Source: Adineta ricciae (Eukaryota > Rotifera > Eurotatoria > Adinetida > Adinetidae). Taken from it: a stretch of 64,000 nucleotides of DNA. Positions 1-11,600 of this stretch are shown here, in pieces; the stretch's first letter is position 1; each line of letters starts with the position of its first letter. Below the pieces are notes generated by a model. It searched no databases, was not told the DNA's origin, and saw only the letters and a program-made list of their open reading frames with translations. The stretch is from positions 1-64,000 of the forward strand of contig CAJNOJ010000230.1 of NCBI GenBank assembly GCA_905250025.1. Direction: 5' to 3'. The position numbers and the translations under genes are program-made.

Positions 1-650
1 CTTTTACCACTATTTACTGGTAAAACTGGTGTAGTCGGTCGGTGACCCCACTTGTCTTACACCATTCGATGCAGAATGACGAGATCTATATATCCCAGAG
101 GTTTCAGAGATATCCCAAGTACTGGAGCGAATATCAGCAGGATATACTGGTAAAATCTACTATTTTACTACTATTTACTGGTAAAACTGGTGTAGTGGGT
201 CGGTGACCCCACTTGTCTTACACCATTCGATGCAGAATGACGAGATCTATATATCCCAAAGGTTTCAGAGATATCCCAAGTAGTGGGACGAATATCAGCA
301 GGATATACTAGTAAAAATCACTATTTTACTACTATTTATTGGTAGAAGCGTTACTTTCAGTCGACGATACCCCACTTGTCTTACACCATTCGATGCAGAA
401 TGACGAGATCTATATATCCCAGAGGTTTCAGAGATATCCCAAGTACTGGAGCGAATATCAGCAGGATATACTGGTAAAATCTACTATTTTACTACTATTT
501 ACTGGTAAAACTGGTGTAGTGGGTCGGTGACCCCACTTGTCTTACACCATTCGATGCAGAATGACGAGATCTATCCATCCCAGGAGTTTCACACTCATCC
601 CAAGTACTGGAGCGAATGTCAGCAGGATATACTCGAATCCGCTGCTAACT
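1..650. repeat. 161-bp tandem repeat, about four copies
   Basis: The same unit restarts at 46, 207, 370 and 531 (periods 161, 163, 161); bases 1-45 are the tail of an earlier copy and the last copy diverges after about 630. Each unit has a stretch of about 115 bp that is open in one frame, with peptide motifs such as HHSMQNDEIY and PKYWSE, followed by about 46-50 bp running from GTAAAA to TAG or, in copy 2, TTTCAG. That looks like a repeated exon plus short intron. The unit length is not a multiple of three and the exon-like parts do not join in one frame, so I do not call a gene. No family recognised. The repeat reaches the window edge and may continue. Confidence 0.85.
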
Positions 651-1390
651 TCCATTACGTGTACATCTCGACTGAGGGTGCCGCGGGGGGGGGGGGGGGC
701 ACACGCGTATAACTTGACGGTATGGATGCGAGGGTATATAGCTATAAGTGAAACTAAATCTATTTCTATTCCTATGTAGATAGGGATTGTAGTGTGCTAG
801 GAATATGCCACTTATATTATAAGTCGAATTAGGCAGCTACTCATTGTCGGATGTAATACTTAGGGTTCTCGAATCAGTAAAAATGTATAGCATAATCTTA
901 TATAAGATTTCGTAGCTTGTCGACCGATTACTATAGTCTATTCCACTTAGTACGAAGTTTGAGCAATAATTATAAAGCAACATCCTACTCTATTCAAGAT
1001 GTCTATGATTTGCCATTCATATTATATCAAATAAGAGTCAACAAATTTGTATAAATCGATGTAATAGATAAATCTCTTTCTCATAATGATGAAAGCATGA
1101 CTCTCTGGCTTCTTCATACAAAATGTTATTCAAAAACTAGCCACTCGTCTTTTTTTTTCGAGTGGATATTGGAATGAATGACACATACGTGTGCTTTTTC
1201 AACGGATACGGAAAAATGTACAAGTGATCACATAAAAGTATTGTTCACTTTAAAAGAATGGTTATTTTCTACATAATAAATCTGTTTCGCTTTCTTTTCT
1301 GTGCAAGATACATGCTGTCAGATAGCGCAAACTATCACTAAATACTTTCTAACATTTTAAATTTTGATTCGTTCGGAAGCAAATCCCCAT
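651..1390. other. Intergenic, with a G15 run
   Basis: A run of 15 G lies at 685-699 just after the tandem repeat. The rest is AT-rich with no convincing reading frame or RNA gene seen. It presumably contains the promoter of the DUF2278 gene. Confidence 0.6.
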
Positions 1391-2110
1391 ATGATTGCAC
1401 CGTTCGATGAAATATTTGATCGCACAACATCGTTTTTCATGTCTTCGGTTGAGTTTGCTAAAGGTAAAATCTATGGCGTTCTACGGGCACGTGTTGTTGC
1501 CGATAACGGCGAAGATCATTCACATAGAACCGATGAAAGTCATTACAATCTGATCTCTGTCGATGATGGTCAAGGTCAAACAACTGAACAATATCAAATC
1601 AATATCGATATTCAATCACTTCAATCTGCTAATGTTAAATGTATTTCTATTGATCCATTTAACAATCCTTCGATCCAATTTTCGACGGTTCCTATCGGCT
1701 TTACCGCTCTACCAACAGCTGATAGTGATGGTCTGGCATTGGATTTTATTCGACGACCTATATTTGATTTGAATCTGTTAATTCAATCTGAACCATTAAC
1801 TGCCGATCAGATTGCAGATCGACTTGATGGTTATTTTAAACACGACAAACCGAATGTAATCGTATTCGGAACGAAATATGATGATCAACATGTTGCCACC
1901 GAACAACATTACGGTTTACAACGTGCAATGAAAGAAAAGAAACCGTCACGTGGTATTGATGATATTCATATGAATCAGATTGTTGGAAAAGATGGGCATG
2001 CTTATCAAGATGGAGCGTTATTTATTCAAAAAGAGAACGAAGAAAACTCCTACGTTGCGTTGTTTTTCTGTTTTGCTAGTCAATGTAAAACAGATGCAGA
2101 AGAAAACTAA
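1391..2110 (+). CDS. DUF2278 (YukJ-like) protein, intronless
   Basis: A single exon codes for 239 residues from the ATG at 1391; an inner ATG at 1439 would give 223 residues, close to the roughly 220 of bacterial YukJ. The DUF2278 landmarks are in order: YGVLRARVV near the N-terminus, then SDGLALDFIRRPIFD, then a Rossmann-like segment with NVIVFGTKYDD, then GIDDIHMNQIVG and YQDGALFIQ. The biochemical role of the family is unknown; members are mostly bacterial and fungal. No intron is present although its neighbours are split, which with the family's distribution suggests acquisition from a microbe (inference). A possible poly(A) signal overlaps the stop codon. The family call is firm, the function is not. 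Confidence 0.82.
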   Translation: MIAPFDEIFDRTTSFFMSSVEFAKGKIYGVLRARVVADNGEDHSHRTDESHYNLISVDDGQGQTTEQYQINIDIQSLQSANVKCISIDPFNNPSIQFSTVPIGFTALPTADSDGLALDFIRRPIFDLNLLIQSEPLTADQIADRLDGYFKHDKPNVIVFGTKYDDQHVATEQHYGLQRAMKEKKPSRGIDDIHMNQIVGKDGHAYQDGALFIQKENEENSYVALFFCFASQCKTDAEEN

Positions 2111-2123
2111 ATAAAAAGATCAA

Positions 2124-2910
2124 TCAATCAGTTGACAACATATTCATTGCGGATATTTGAGTGAGAACCGTCAGAAATTCATCGAAGGATAATAGGTGAT
2201 CTAATTCATATGTGATTTTGGTTAATTATCAACAAGAATAACTTACCTTTATCGTGATCAGCAAAATCTATCATGTTTTTGGCTTCTTCAGCAGTTATAG
2301 GTAGTTGTAAAGTATTCATTATGGTTAATAACTCATTAACATCGATCATTCCATCTATTCGAAAGATTATTCTTCGATATACAATTGAAAGAGTGTGTGG
2401 TTTACCTTTGTTAATATCAAAATATTCAAACGCGATTTTCAAATCGAGACGATGAAGTGCTTCGTCTTCTAAGCGTAGTTTTTCTTCATAATCAAGCACG
2501 AGTAATGCAAAATGTTCGAAATCCAACAAACCAGATGTACCGTTCAGTTGATGTTCAGTCAGAAAATCTTGATAGAGAATGTCCTTTCGTGGATCGTGCT
2601 CGAGGGCTATGAAAGCATCAGCAAGACGCTCAATCGAGACTAAATCAACGTACTCATTTGCAGCAAACAGTTCTATCATCTTACTCGGTTGAAAATTACC
2701 AATGGTGTTAAAAATCTGACGCATTGATTTGAGTTTATCGGGCGGAATTGCCCGTTTGTTTTTCGCGAATTCGATTAGTTTTGTCGATTTCTTTAGCAGA
2801 ACATTGTTATTATCGAATAATTGAGTACTTGATGCTACATTATCTCTTCCAATCGATCGAACAGAACTACGTCGAGTCGAACTATGACTGTTTGTTCGTT
2901 TCATTGACAT
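2124..2910 (-). CDS. EF-hand calcium-binding protein
   Basis: Three exons, 2406-2910, 2247-2354 and 2124-2200, are separated by introns of 51 and 46 bp and give 229 residues. Splicing restores two consecutive EF-hand loops: DINKDGMIDVNE, a canonical loop, and DHDKDHLLSFDE, in which the usual Gly at loop position 6 is His. Both introns interrupt the loop at the same point after DxxK, which suggests duplication of the hand. An N-terminal Ser/Arg-rich segment and a degenerate helical region precede them, calmodulin-like in layout. The frame stays open to an ATG at 3096, adding a hydrophobic 62-residue extension that I judge less likely. A calcium sensor is likely; the partner is unknown. Confidence 0.78.
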
Positions 2911-4489
2911 CAAATGAGATAGAAACAGTCTCATTTTAATTAACTGTGAAAGCGACACATGATCTAAAAGGCTAAATAGTACAATTGCACAGACATGTAA
3001 GTCTATCCTATTAGCCTTGTCAATTGCTTGTAAAAACATTTTGAAACAATAATTATTAGACGAATAATCTCTGCCAGATGAGACAAGCAAAACCATTTAG
3101 ATCGATTAGAAAAAAGTACATTTTTTCACGGGTTAGCTACTTTCGAGAGTATTTTTTCTAAATCGTTATGATCATTCTTTCCATCAGCAACAGCAGCGCA
3201 TCGGTACTTGGTGTGTTTTTCTTCTTCAATCAATGGACATCTGTGACCACCTATCATCATCAGCAATGATGGTACACTTTCCCTCCTCTTCCTCCTTCAT
3301 CGACATGAAAAAGAAAATCACACTCTCATTTTTTCTCTCTTCATCATCATTTAAATACAACGATGGACGATCAAACGTCAGTTGTTGCCAGCAGTTAACA
3401 AATGGGACAATGAATTTCTTTTCATGTGTATCTATTCCGACGAAGTATAAATACGGATGAAGTTCATGCGCATTCTTTTACCAGTTACAAGAAGAAATGA
3501 TGAACCGGTACGACGTTTTGATTGTTGCTCAGAGAGTCTGCCAATATACGAGTGACTCTGTGACAGCAGTCAAAATCTTCCACGGTTAATACTCCTCGAT
3601 TCGATGTTCTGTTATGTATTTTCTTCTTTTTCTATATAATCGATTATTAAATAAATCAATCAGCTTTTGTTTGGATAACGATTAGTGTATGATAATATGA
3701 CATTTAGCAGTTTGAAGATCTTTCGAGCGGCGGCCTCAGATTAATTCGCGTTTGATTTATTAAACAGATGACACGATCAAGATTAATTTAACTTCTTCTT
3801 GCATCAGTTATATAATCTGAAAATCTTATGAAATAAATAATTGTCTATTTGATCTATACATTTGCTCGACATACTACAGTATGTTACAGATGTTTCGGAT
3901 GTAAAAAGTTATTCCTATACAAATTGCCGCTTGTCCGTGACCTCAGTTCTAAGGCTAGAAGGATTCTTTTTCATAAGACACTTATCCCTCATCTATTACC
4001 AACATTGATTTCTTCATCTAATAAACTAAATTGCCTATTTAGTGTTTGGTCAGCATACAAAGGTTATAACACATCGGAGAGCAAGCAAATGCCTCGATTG
4101 TCATTTTATTCGTCTTCTCCCATGTCTGTCTGTCTGTCCGTCCGTCAGACTCAATCGTACATTAACTGTAGTATATACAAATACCTACGCATAGTTTACT
4201 AGAGTACGATGCTGCTCGCGTAATCTGTCGAGAGAGAGAGAGAGAGAGAGAAGGGGAACGGGAAGGGGAGATATCGTTGATAAAGAAGGGGATACCAATC
4301 AGCCTTATCTCTTCTCTTTTCTGTATACTTGCCTAGTTTCACGGACGAGGGGGGGGGGGGGAAGAAACAAGAGAGAGAAGAAAATTCTCGGGGTAAAGAC
4401 TTCTTTTTCCCACGATCATTTTTGCTTATCCAACAATAACATATACACACAGCGGACAACTTGCATTTATTCAGAAAACACGCATTCAT
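2911..4489. other. Divergent intergenic region
   Basis: This lies between the heads of the EF-hand gene (-) and SPARC (+) and should hold both promoters. It contains a TCTG/TCCG microsatellite near 4124-4146, a GA run at about 4230-4252 and a G13 run near 4349-4361. Reading frames here are low-complexity translations without family features. Confidence 0.6.
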
Positions 4490-6188
4490 ATGGCATCAAA
4501 ATCATATTTCTTACTTTTGATCACTATTCTTTCATGTCAACAATTTCTTCTCATTCAAGTAAGTCAATCTATTCGATAGCGAAGATTCACAGAGCTTCTC
4601 ATGAAGACAACCGCATTCCTTGGCATAGATATAGGTCAGTCAGCCATACGAACATCGAGGGACAAAGTCTGCGCTGATGATATCTTCCAATTAAATGATA
4701 GATATATTTCTGTCATCGATAGAAACAACACTAATCAGATACAAACAAAATATACCGACGCAATAATATCTACGTTAGCCTGAAATATGTCATCATTATC
4801 TATTGTACCAAAAAAAAACGCGACAACCAATGACTTTCCTACACGGAAATGTTAAGTAAATACATCTCGGCTGTTGATAGCTATCCACCTCTAAATCGTT
4901 TATCAAGAGAAGTTCTTTCTTTTGGAATGCGAATGAAAAACCGCAAAGAATTTTAAACACGATTTTTCTTGAAGATAATTGCTATTTATGCGATTACATC
5001 ATAGATACGGAACAGTTCTTGAAATATGAAAGGGCGAAGGATTGATATGTCAAGGAGCATTCCTCATTGTTCTGATCAATGTATTCTACCGTTCTTGATT
5101 CTTTTTGCTTTAGGCAGAATCGGAAACAAAGGTGGAAGTACAAGATGAAGCCGTTAAAATCGACGAAAACAAACCTTTGAATGACTTTCAAGGTAGAGCT
5201 TCCTATCGTTTGGAGTATTTCAAAACATTTTCGTGATAATAATCATAGATCGGTGTGCCAGTACCAAATGCCGTGATGGTGAAACGTGCGTTCTCAACAA
5301 GGATGGTGATGCCGAATGTGCTTGTATTCCACAATGTGAAGATCCTAAAGATGAACGTTTAATGGTATGAGAAAGAAAACCTATTCCATTCGATGTCTAA
5401 TTCATGTATCAATTAGGTTTGTACAAAAGCCAACCATACCTATACGTCTGACTGTGAATTTTTCCAAATGCAATGCTGGTGCCGCAAGAAAGATGAACGT
5501 TGCACCCGACCAGAGGCAGTAACAGATGTCATCGACTATTTCGGACGATGTCAAAGTGAGAATTCTGAAAAAGTTTCAATTCACTTCGAATGATTCTTTC
5601 GTCATCGGAATAGATATTGGTGTTTGCACTGAATTTGAATTGGACGTGTTCCCCAAGCGTATGAACATTTGGCTCGGTGAAATTCTCGATGCATTGGTTC
5701 GTACGAAATTCATCACGGATATTTCAAACAGTTGCTTTTGCCTCAATTTCAGTTTGTTCGAAAAGATCTCGATGCTAAGTATGCTGTTTTGGTCGATGAA
5801 GCACGCAAAATGAAACTATCCAATACTGAAAAATGGTGGCGTAACGCTGTACTCTGGGAATTCTGTGAACTCGACCAAACTCATGATAAGTAAGTTAGAA
5901 AATCTTCCTTTTCGCGAAAATAACTAGCACTTGTTTGATACTTAAAGTGCCGTTAACAACGAAGAATTAGCTCGTTTTGTTCGATCATTAAAAGTTCTCG
6001 AACATTGCATTCAACCATTCTTAGATCATTGCGATACCGATAATGATAACAAGATTTCATCGGAAGAATGGGGTACATGCCTTGGTCTTGATAAAGGTAT
6101 GAATAGAATCTCTCTTCGTTCTCAACTGATTAATTGATCTTTTCTTTTAGACGATATGGCGTTCTTGAAAACGTTCTGTTCACATTAA
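4490..6188 (+). CDS. SPARC: SPARC/osteonectin-like secreted calcium-binding glycoprotein
   Basis: Eight exons (4490-4558, 5114-5192, 5249-5364, 5417-5555, 5614-5696, 5753-5889, 5948-6096, 6151-6188) give 269 residues. Exon 1 is a signal peptide (MASKSYFLLLITIL). An acidic segment with several Glu/Asp follows, then a Cys-rich follistatin-like domain (CASTKCRDGETCVL, CACIPQC, further Cys pairs), then the helical extracellular calcium-binding domain ending in an EF-hand (DTDNDNKISSEEW) and a final Cys. SPARC is a matricellular protein that binds collagen and calcium outside the cell. Intron 1 is 555 bp, the other introns about 50-58 bp. Length and domain order match animal SPARC, with a short acidic N-terminus. 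Confidence 0.92.
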
Positions 6189-6766
6189 ATCAAACGTATT
6201 TGATCCTTCATTGGAACAGTATACCGATTCTAAAACTTATGCGTACGCTTTGTGTGGCTTCTTTCTTTTGAGTGTGATTATAGAAATATTCATTTATTAA
6301 ATAATATATATTTGACCGTCTGAACGAATGTATTTGTTATCAAGAAGATATAACCTTCGATTAGTACTGCTGTCTGCTTTCCCATCATTCGATCAATCGA
6401 CAGGCAGACCGATGAAATATTTTCTTAAGTTTATTCTTCTTTTCTCCATTGACGATGAAAATCCAGCAGAAAAAAATATGACGTAGATAACAAAAAAAAA
6501 GAAATAACAACAACAACAATAACTAGAACAACAACAATAATAATAATCATAAGAACCGAGAAGAAAAAAATGACTATAGGCGTAAATAGATGTATGAAAG
6601 AGAAGAAAGGGTTTTATCGTCATATCAATTGAAGTTTTTATGTTGACAATGAGATTGGATGTAGAGAAAAGGCTTAAAAGAATCCAGTGGCTACATACTA
6701 TGAATAGATGCAGAGAGGGAGAGAAAAAAAAGTAATGTCTTCATTTAAAATCATTGCCCATGAATT
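6189..6766. other. Convergent intergenic region with AAC/AAT-rich stretch
   Basis: Both flanking genes end here. A low-complexity AAC/AAT/AAG stretch runs at about 6490-6555. No gene was seen. Confidence 0.6.
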
Positions 6767-8354
6767 TTACTGTTTTTGTTTCAAATTGACTTCACTGATA
6801 ATCGAGATACCCCCACTTGATCCATGAGATTTATTCCAATCGGTAACGCATAATGTACCTGTTGATAAAAATGTGATGGAATAGGGCTCTTGGATTGATT
6901 TACATTTGTATTCTTCGACATTCGAATCTTTATCAATAGAGACCAAACGATGATTGAGTTTATCGGGTATCAAGCATTTTTTATCGTTATCAACGTAGAT
7001 CGAATACGATTGTAAGCTTTGAGGAATGTTGTATGACGATTTCGGTGTTGCATTCGAGTTATCATACTCATCGAGATGACATTTGTCTTGACGATGTGTT
7101 AAAACAAACGACGTATCGTTTCCTAAGAAATAAGCAGCATACGGATAGACTTTTTGATACAGTTGAGGTGTTGTTTGAAGTAGATGATCTTGAGCTGCAT
7201 CGTGAAACGACCAAACACCAATCTCAGCAAGATTATTATCAAGAAACACGATACGTTCACCGGATGGATCACATGCTAGAAGACAAATAAGAACCGATCG
7301 ATTTCTTGTATATATGAACATAATCTCGACGTTTGACAGTGCTCAAAGAGAATGACCTTCGATTATTAGATTGAATTGGAAAATAATGTAATAAGCTAGT
7401 AATCCAATCCTCAACTATGAAATAGAAATGTTTGTTGATCTCAGTGTCATCACACATGATATCTCAATGATGAATAAGACCTTGCGAGAAAACTATTTTC
7501 TTGTTGATAGATCCGAATGTGTAAATAAACTATTGAGATTTAGGTTAACCAGAACATTCGCAAAGACAACGTACCGGCGTAAACACCTCGTTCTTGAACG
7601 TATTGAATATTCCATGGATAGAATCCACGAATTTTACTTCTAATGACGACTTTTTTTGTATTCAAATCTAGGATGACAGCTTCTTTTCTTGTTGCAACCA
7701 CAGCCTGCGATGCTGATCCAGTCGAATGATGAATGACTGCTTTCGGTGTCGGTAAATCTTTGAAAATTTGATGGACAACGCCATTGATATCCAGAAGAAA
7801 GACTGAATCACGGTCGAAGTTCGCTACTAATAAACGATCATCCGGTAATGCACAGATGCCTGTCGGTGCGCCAAATTTGCCATTTTCGCGGTCAAAACTA
7901 CATGAAAGTTCCGAGATAAAATAGTCATGTTTATATTTCTTCAGATTGTAGACTAATTCTGTTTTGATTTTGCTGTCCGAAGCATCGTTTCCGGACGTTT
8001 TCGTTGCTTCAGATGATGGTGTGAAAGGCGGAGCATCGGACTAAGAATAAAACATCAAGATTTCATTTTTTATCTGTCAATCACGTACTCGCATGGTTAC
8101 TTTCGACGAAACATTCAATGTTTGTAATTGATCAGCCACTTGCTCCACATTCTAATGTTAAAAATATCACACATAGGAATACAAAAAACAACAACAACAA
8201 CAGCAGGTATAGAACAAAGGATTACCGATGATGACGATGATGGTTGAAATGAACTTTGTAATTGTCTTTCGGTATACCCATCGTTTGAATTTGCTTGTTG
8301 TTTAGAAACATCAGTTGTTGATGTCTTTTGATTTTCAGTGACTGTACTCGACAT
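6767..8354 (-). CDS. NHL-type six-bladed beta-propeller protein
   Basis: Four exons (8226-8354, 8089-8151, 7575-8040, 6767-7275) give 388 residues. The N-terminus is Ser/Gln/Thr-rich and disordered. The remainder has repeating propeller blades such as GAPTGICALPDDRLLVAN, then DSVFLLDINGVV, then EPYSITFLSTGTLCVTDW near the C-terminus, the pattern of NHL repeats. No RING, B-box or membrane segment was found. NHL propellers are usually protein- or RNA-binding platforms; no specific role can be assigned. The intron at 7276-7574 is 299 bp, longer than the 48 and 73 bp of the other two. Confidence 0.75.
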
Positions 8355-8669
8355 GACTATCTAACTGTAAATAGAATCACACACACAAGAATATAAATAA
8401 TGAATTCAATAAATGATGATCCATACAACGAAAAGCAGCGAATCTAGTGACCTCAATAAAGTTTTTTTTCGCATATTTTCGTTCTGTTTCCATCAAAAAC
8501 ACTCCGTGGAGCGATCATTTCAAACAAAAGTCGTATTTTGTTCGAAATTTTTAATTAAGCTAATGAAAGATTATTTCATTGGTCGACTATTTAGCCAATG
8601 AAAAAAGTCCGATTTATTATTTTCCGATGTCTAAGAATCTTTTTTTCTTCCTTCCAGAAATACATTAAA
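8355..8669. promoter_or_regulatory. Shared upstream region of NHL gene and synaptojanin
   Basis: 315 bp separate the start codons of two divergent genes. A pyrimidine tract and CAG at about 8640-8656 just before the synaptojanin ATG resemble a 3' splice site, so synaptojanin may carry a 5'UTR intron. No clear TATA box was found. Confidence 0.4.
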
Positions 8670-11600
8670 ATGTTTCCGAATGCAGGAGAAACTGAACCAA
8701 CTCGTACTCCTCTTCCAACCGCCGCTCCTGTTTCCAACTGGAGTGTGGCTCTATACAGAAAAGCTGAGCCTATTGTACCATTAAATCCTACAGATATTTC
8801 ACAAGGACCTGCTCCTCAGCAAGTCTACGGTTCATTCTATGTTCAACTTCAGCAACAAGCTTGTGCTACTTCACCAAGTCGATCAGATGTTCTCTATTTT
8901 CGATACCGGCCACAGCAACAAAGGAATAATGCTGATTCCTACGTACTACCGTTTACTATTGCTCAGTTATCTGATATGAAACTGTCAGCGGAAAATGCGC
9001 CACTAACATCAACCACTACAGCTTCTACAAGAGCCAATAATCTTGAGCAACAGTCGAGTAAGTAATCAATGCTATTTCTGGAAAGAAAAAACGAACATAT
9101 TCATGTGTGTGAGTCATGCGAGACATATTATAATAGGCTTACAGTAAAAACAAAGTAGATTACATATGTAAACGTACTAATTACTAGAAATATCAGAAAA
9201 TTTCCTAAGACTATACGAATACCATAAGCAGGTTATTTCGATAATATACCGAATGAATTAATACATATGTTTTTCAAAACAGGTGCGAACGACGCGTCAG
9301 AGAATCCGCCAACACTGCTCCTTCGTGCAAAAGCTTTTCTCGGTGTATTGGTATTGAACAGTTCAGCGAACAGTGTTACTGCAAATAGTTTGTATTGAAC
9401 ATTTTCCTTTTCAACAAATAAATCGTATTTATCTATTTAGCTGCTGGAATCACTCGACCTTTCTTGATCTTCGTTACTGAAGAAGTATTTATCGGACAAT
9501 TATTCGACGCATATATTTTTCGTACGCAAAACGAAAACGAAAGTCAATACTCGCAGCTATTTGTTTTCTATTACTAGGTATTTCACAAATAGCTACTATT
9601 TCTTTAAGAGATAATCCTGAAGATGAAGTATTTGTTTCGGGTATCAAGTAAGAAGAAAACAAAAGAAAAACCATCGAGAGTATGTGCATGTCTTATTTGT
9701 TTATTCAGGAAGCTTTTTCAAGGACGTTGTTTTTACTATGCGGTTTATAGCAAACCGCAGTTGGACACCGCAAAATCCTTTTTTAACAAACCATATGATA
9801 TCACACTATGCGCTCAACGGATGGTTCAAGGGCATGATTCCGATATTCGATTTTTCTGGTTTGTTAGCATTTCGATAGAATTGGGTTGATCAACGGGAAT
9901 CTGAAATATTTAGGAATCGTGGTTTGTGCTTGCCGTTGCTTAAGTTTAATATCGATATTCGCTATTGGATACCGAAAGTTATGTGCGGAGGTATTGAAAC
10001 ATATCGAAATCCAGGTGAAGATATTGAATTATGGCTGATATCACGGTAAGTTTGGACGGTATTCTCCTTTGTTCTGTCAAAAAGTAAAGAACGTCTGATT
10101 CAGATTGAGTTGCGAACGAGCAGGAACACGGTTTAATGTTCGTGGAGTCAATGACGATGGCGCCGTTGCAAATTTTGTGGAAACAGAGCAGGTACTTTTC
10201 GATGAATCCGAATTCAGATGATAGATGTTCTTCTTCTTGCCAACAGATTGTTTTTCTTCCTGGACAAAGTAATTATTCATCGTTTGTGATTGTTCGTGGC
10301 TCAATTCCACTTTTTTGGCATCAACCACGCTTTCAAGTATGAAGCTTCTTTCAATATTCGTCCTCTGCATCAATTTGTCTGGCTTCTTTCTAGGTTGGCG
10401 CACATCGTATCACAATCTCACGCAGTGAAGCATTGAGTTTCAAATCATTTTTCGAGTGAGTTTAGACACGATTTTCATCAAAAGAGTTCTCTTCTTTCTC
10501 TTCCAGGCATTTCAAGCACCTCTATCGCCATCACGGCCGTGTTTTAATTATAAATTTAATTGAACAGCGCGATGATGAAAAGCGAGTTGGCGACGAATAC
10601 CAAAATCTCTTCGAACTCTTAGTTAAAACATATCAATCGAAACAGAAGAAAGCGAAAGTGTCACTTGGTTATCTCACCGAGAAAGACTTCGTCTGGTTCG
10701 ATTATCACGAGCATGCTCGTCAATTGAAAGGCTTAACACCTGAGCAAATCATTGATCGAATGTTAATACAAAATACTCAACACTCAATTCGGTCTGAACT
10801 TCAACGACACAGCATATTCACATATGTTGATGGAGCGACGAAAAGTATTCAACAAGGAGTTTTTCGTGTCAATTGCATCGATTGCTTGGATCGTACAAAC
10901 AACGTGCAATTAACGTTGGGCATGGTCATTTGTATCATGCAAATAGAAAGTTTACAGAAAAAAGTCGATGTTAATAATCTAGTCAATCATTTAAAAGAAA
11001 TGTGGATTAATAACGGTGATCATATTAGTCGAATTTATACTGGTACCGGAGCCATTGGGCAAAGAAGTAAAGTAAGTCGACAAGTTTTACCCGTAGGGAT
11101 AAACCTTTAACCATTTATTTGTTTTTTTCTCTTTCTTGCTTTGAAAAGGCCAAAGATATACAACGTAGTTTCGGTCGAGCTATACAAAACAGTTTACGCG
11201 ATGATGAAAAACAACAGTCAATTCAAACGTTGATCTATTCTTATGCTAAAGATTCATATTTACACGAACGCTCGGTTGCTGCTCTTGCAACTCCATATGT
11301 TATTGGTAAATCTTGTGTTTGCTCAGATGAATATAGTGTTTGATTGCTTTGTTGGATTTAGCTGATGGGATTATTCTTAGTGAAATGTTTCGTATTCGAG
11401 AACGATACACCAGAAAAGAGAAGATTCGTATTTCATTGGGTACGTGGAATATCAATGGAGATAAAAATCCCGCCTTAGACGATGAATATCCATCAATTTT
11501 GGATGCATGGATATTAAATGGGCCGGATAATTTATCTGTTAAAGACCAAAACATGACAAATGGTGATGTCGTTCCAACTATCGGTAAAACATCGAAATTA

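Noticed and set aside
4199-4489. Minus-strand Ser/Leu/Pro frame
   Set aside because: It is a translation of the GA and G runs upstream of SPARC.
4601-4783. 60-codon frame inside SPARC intron 1
   Set aside because: It lies in the intron between the signal-peptide exon and exon 2, with no family features.
6393-6623. Minus-strand frame rich in Tyr/Cys/Phe
   Set aside because: It is a translation of an AAC/AAT low-complexity stretch.
10077-10403. Minus-strand frame of 108 codons
   Set aside because: It lies antisense over synaptojanin Sac1 exons that match the family on the plus strand.
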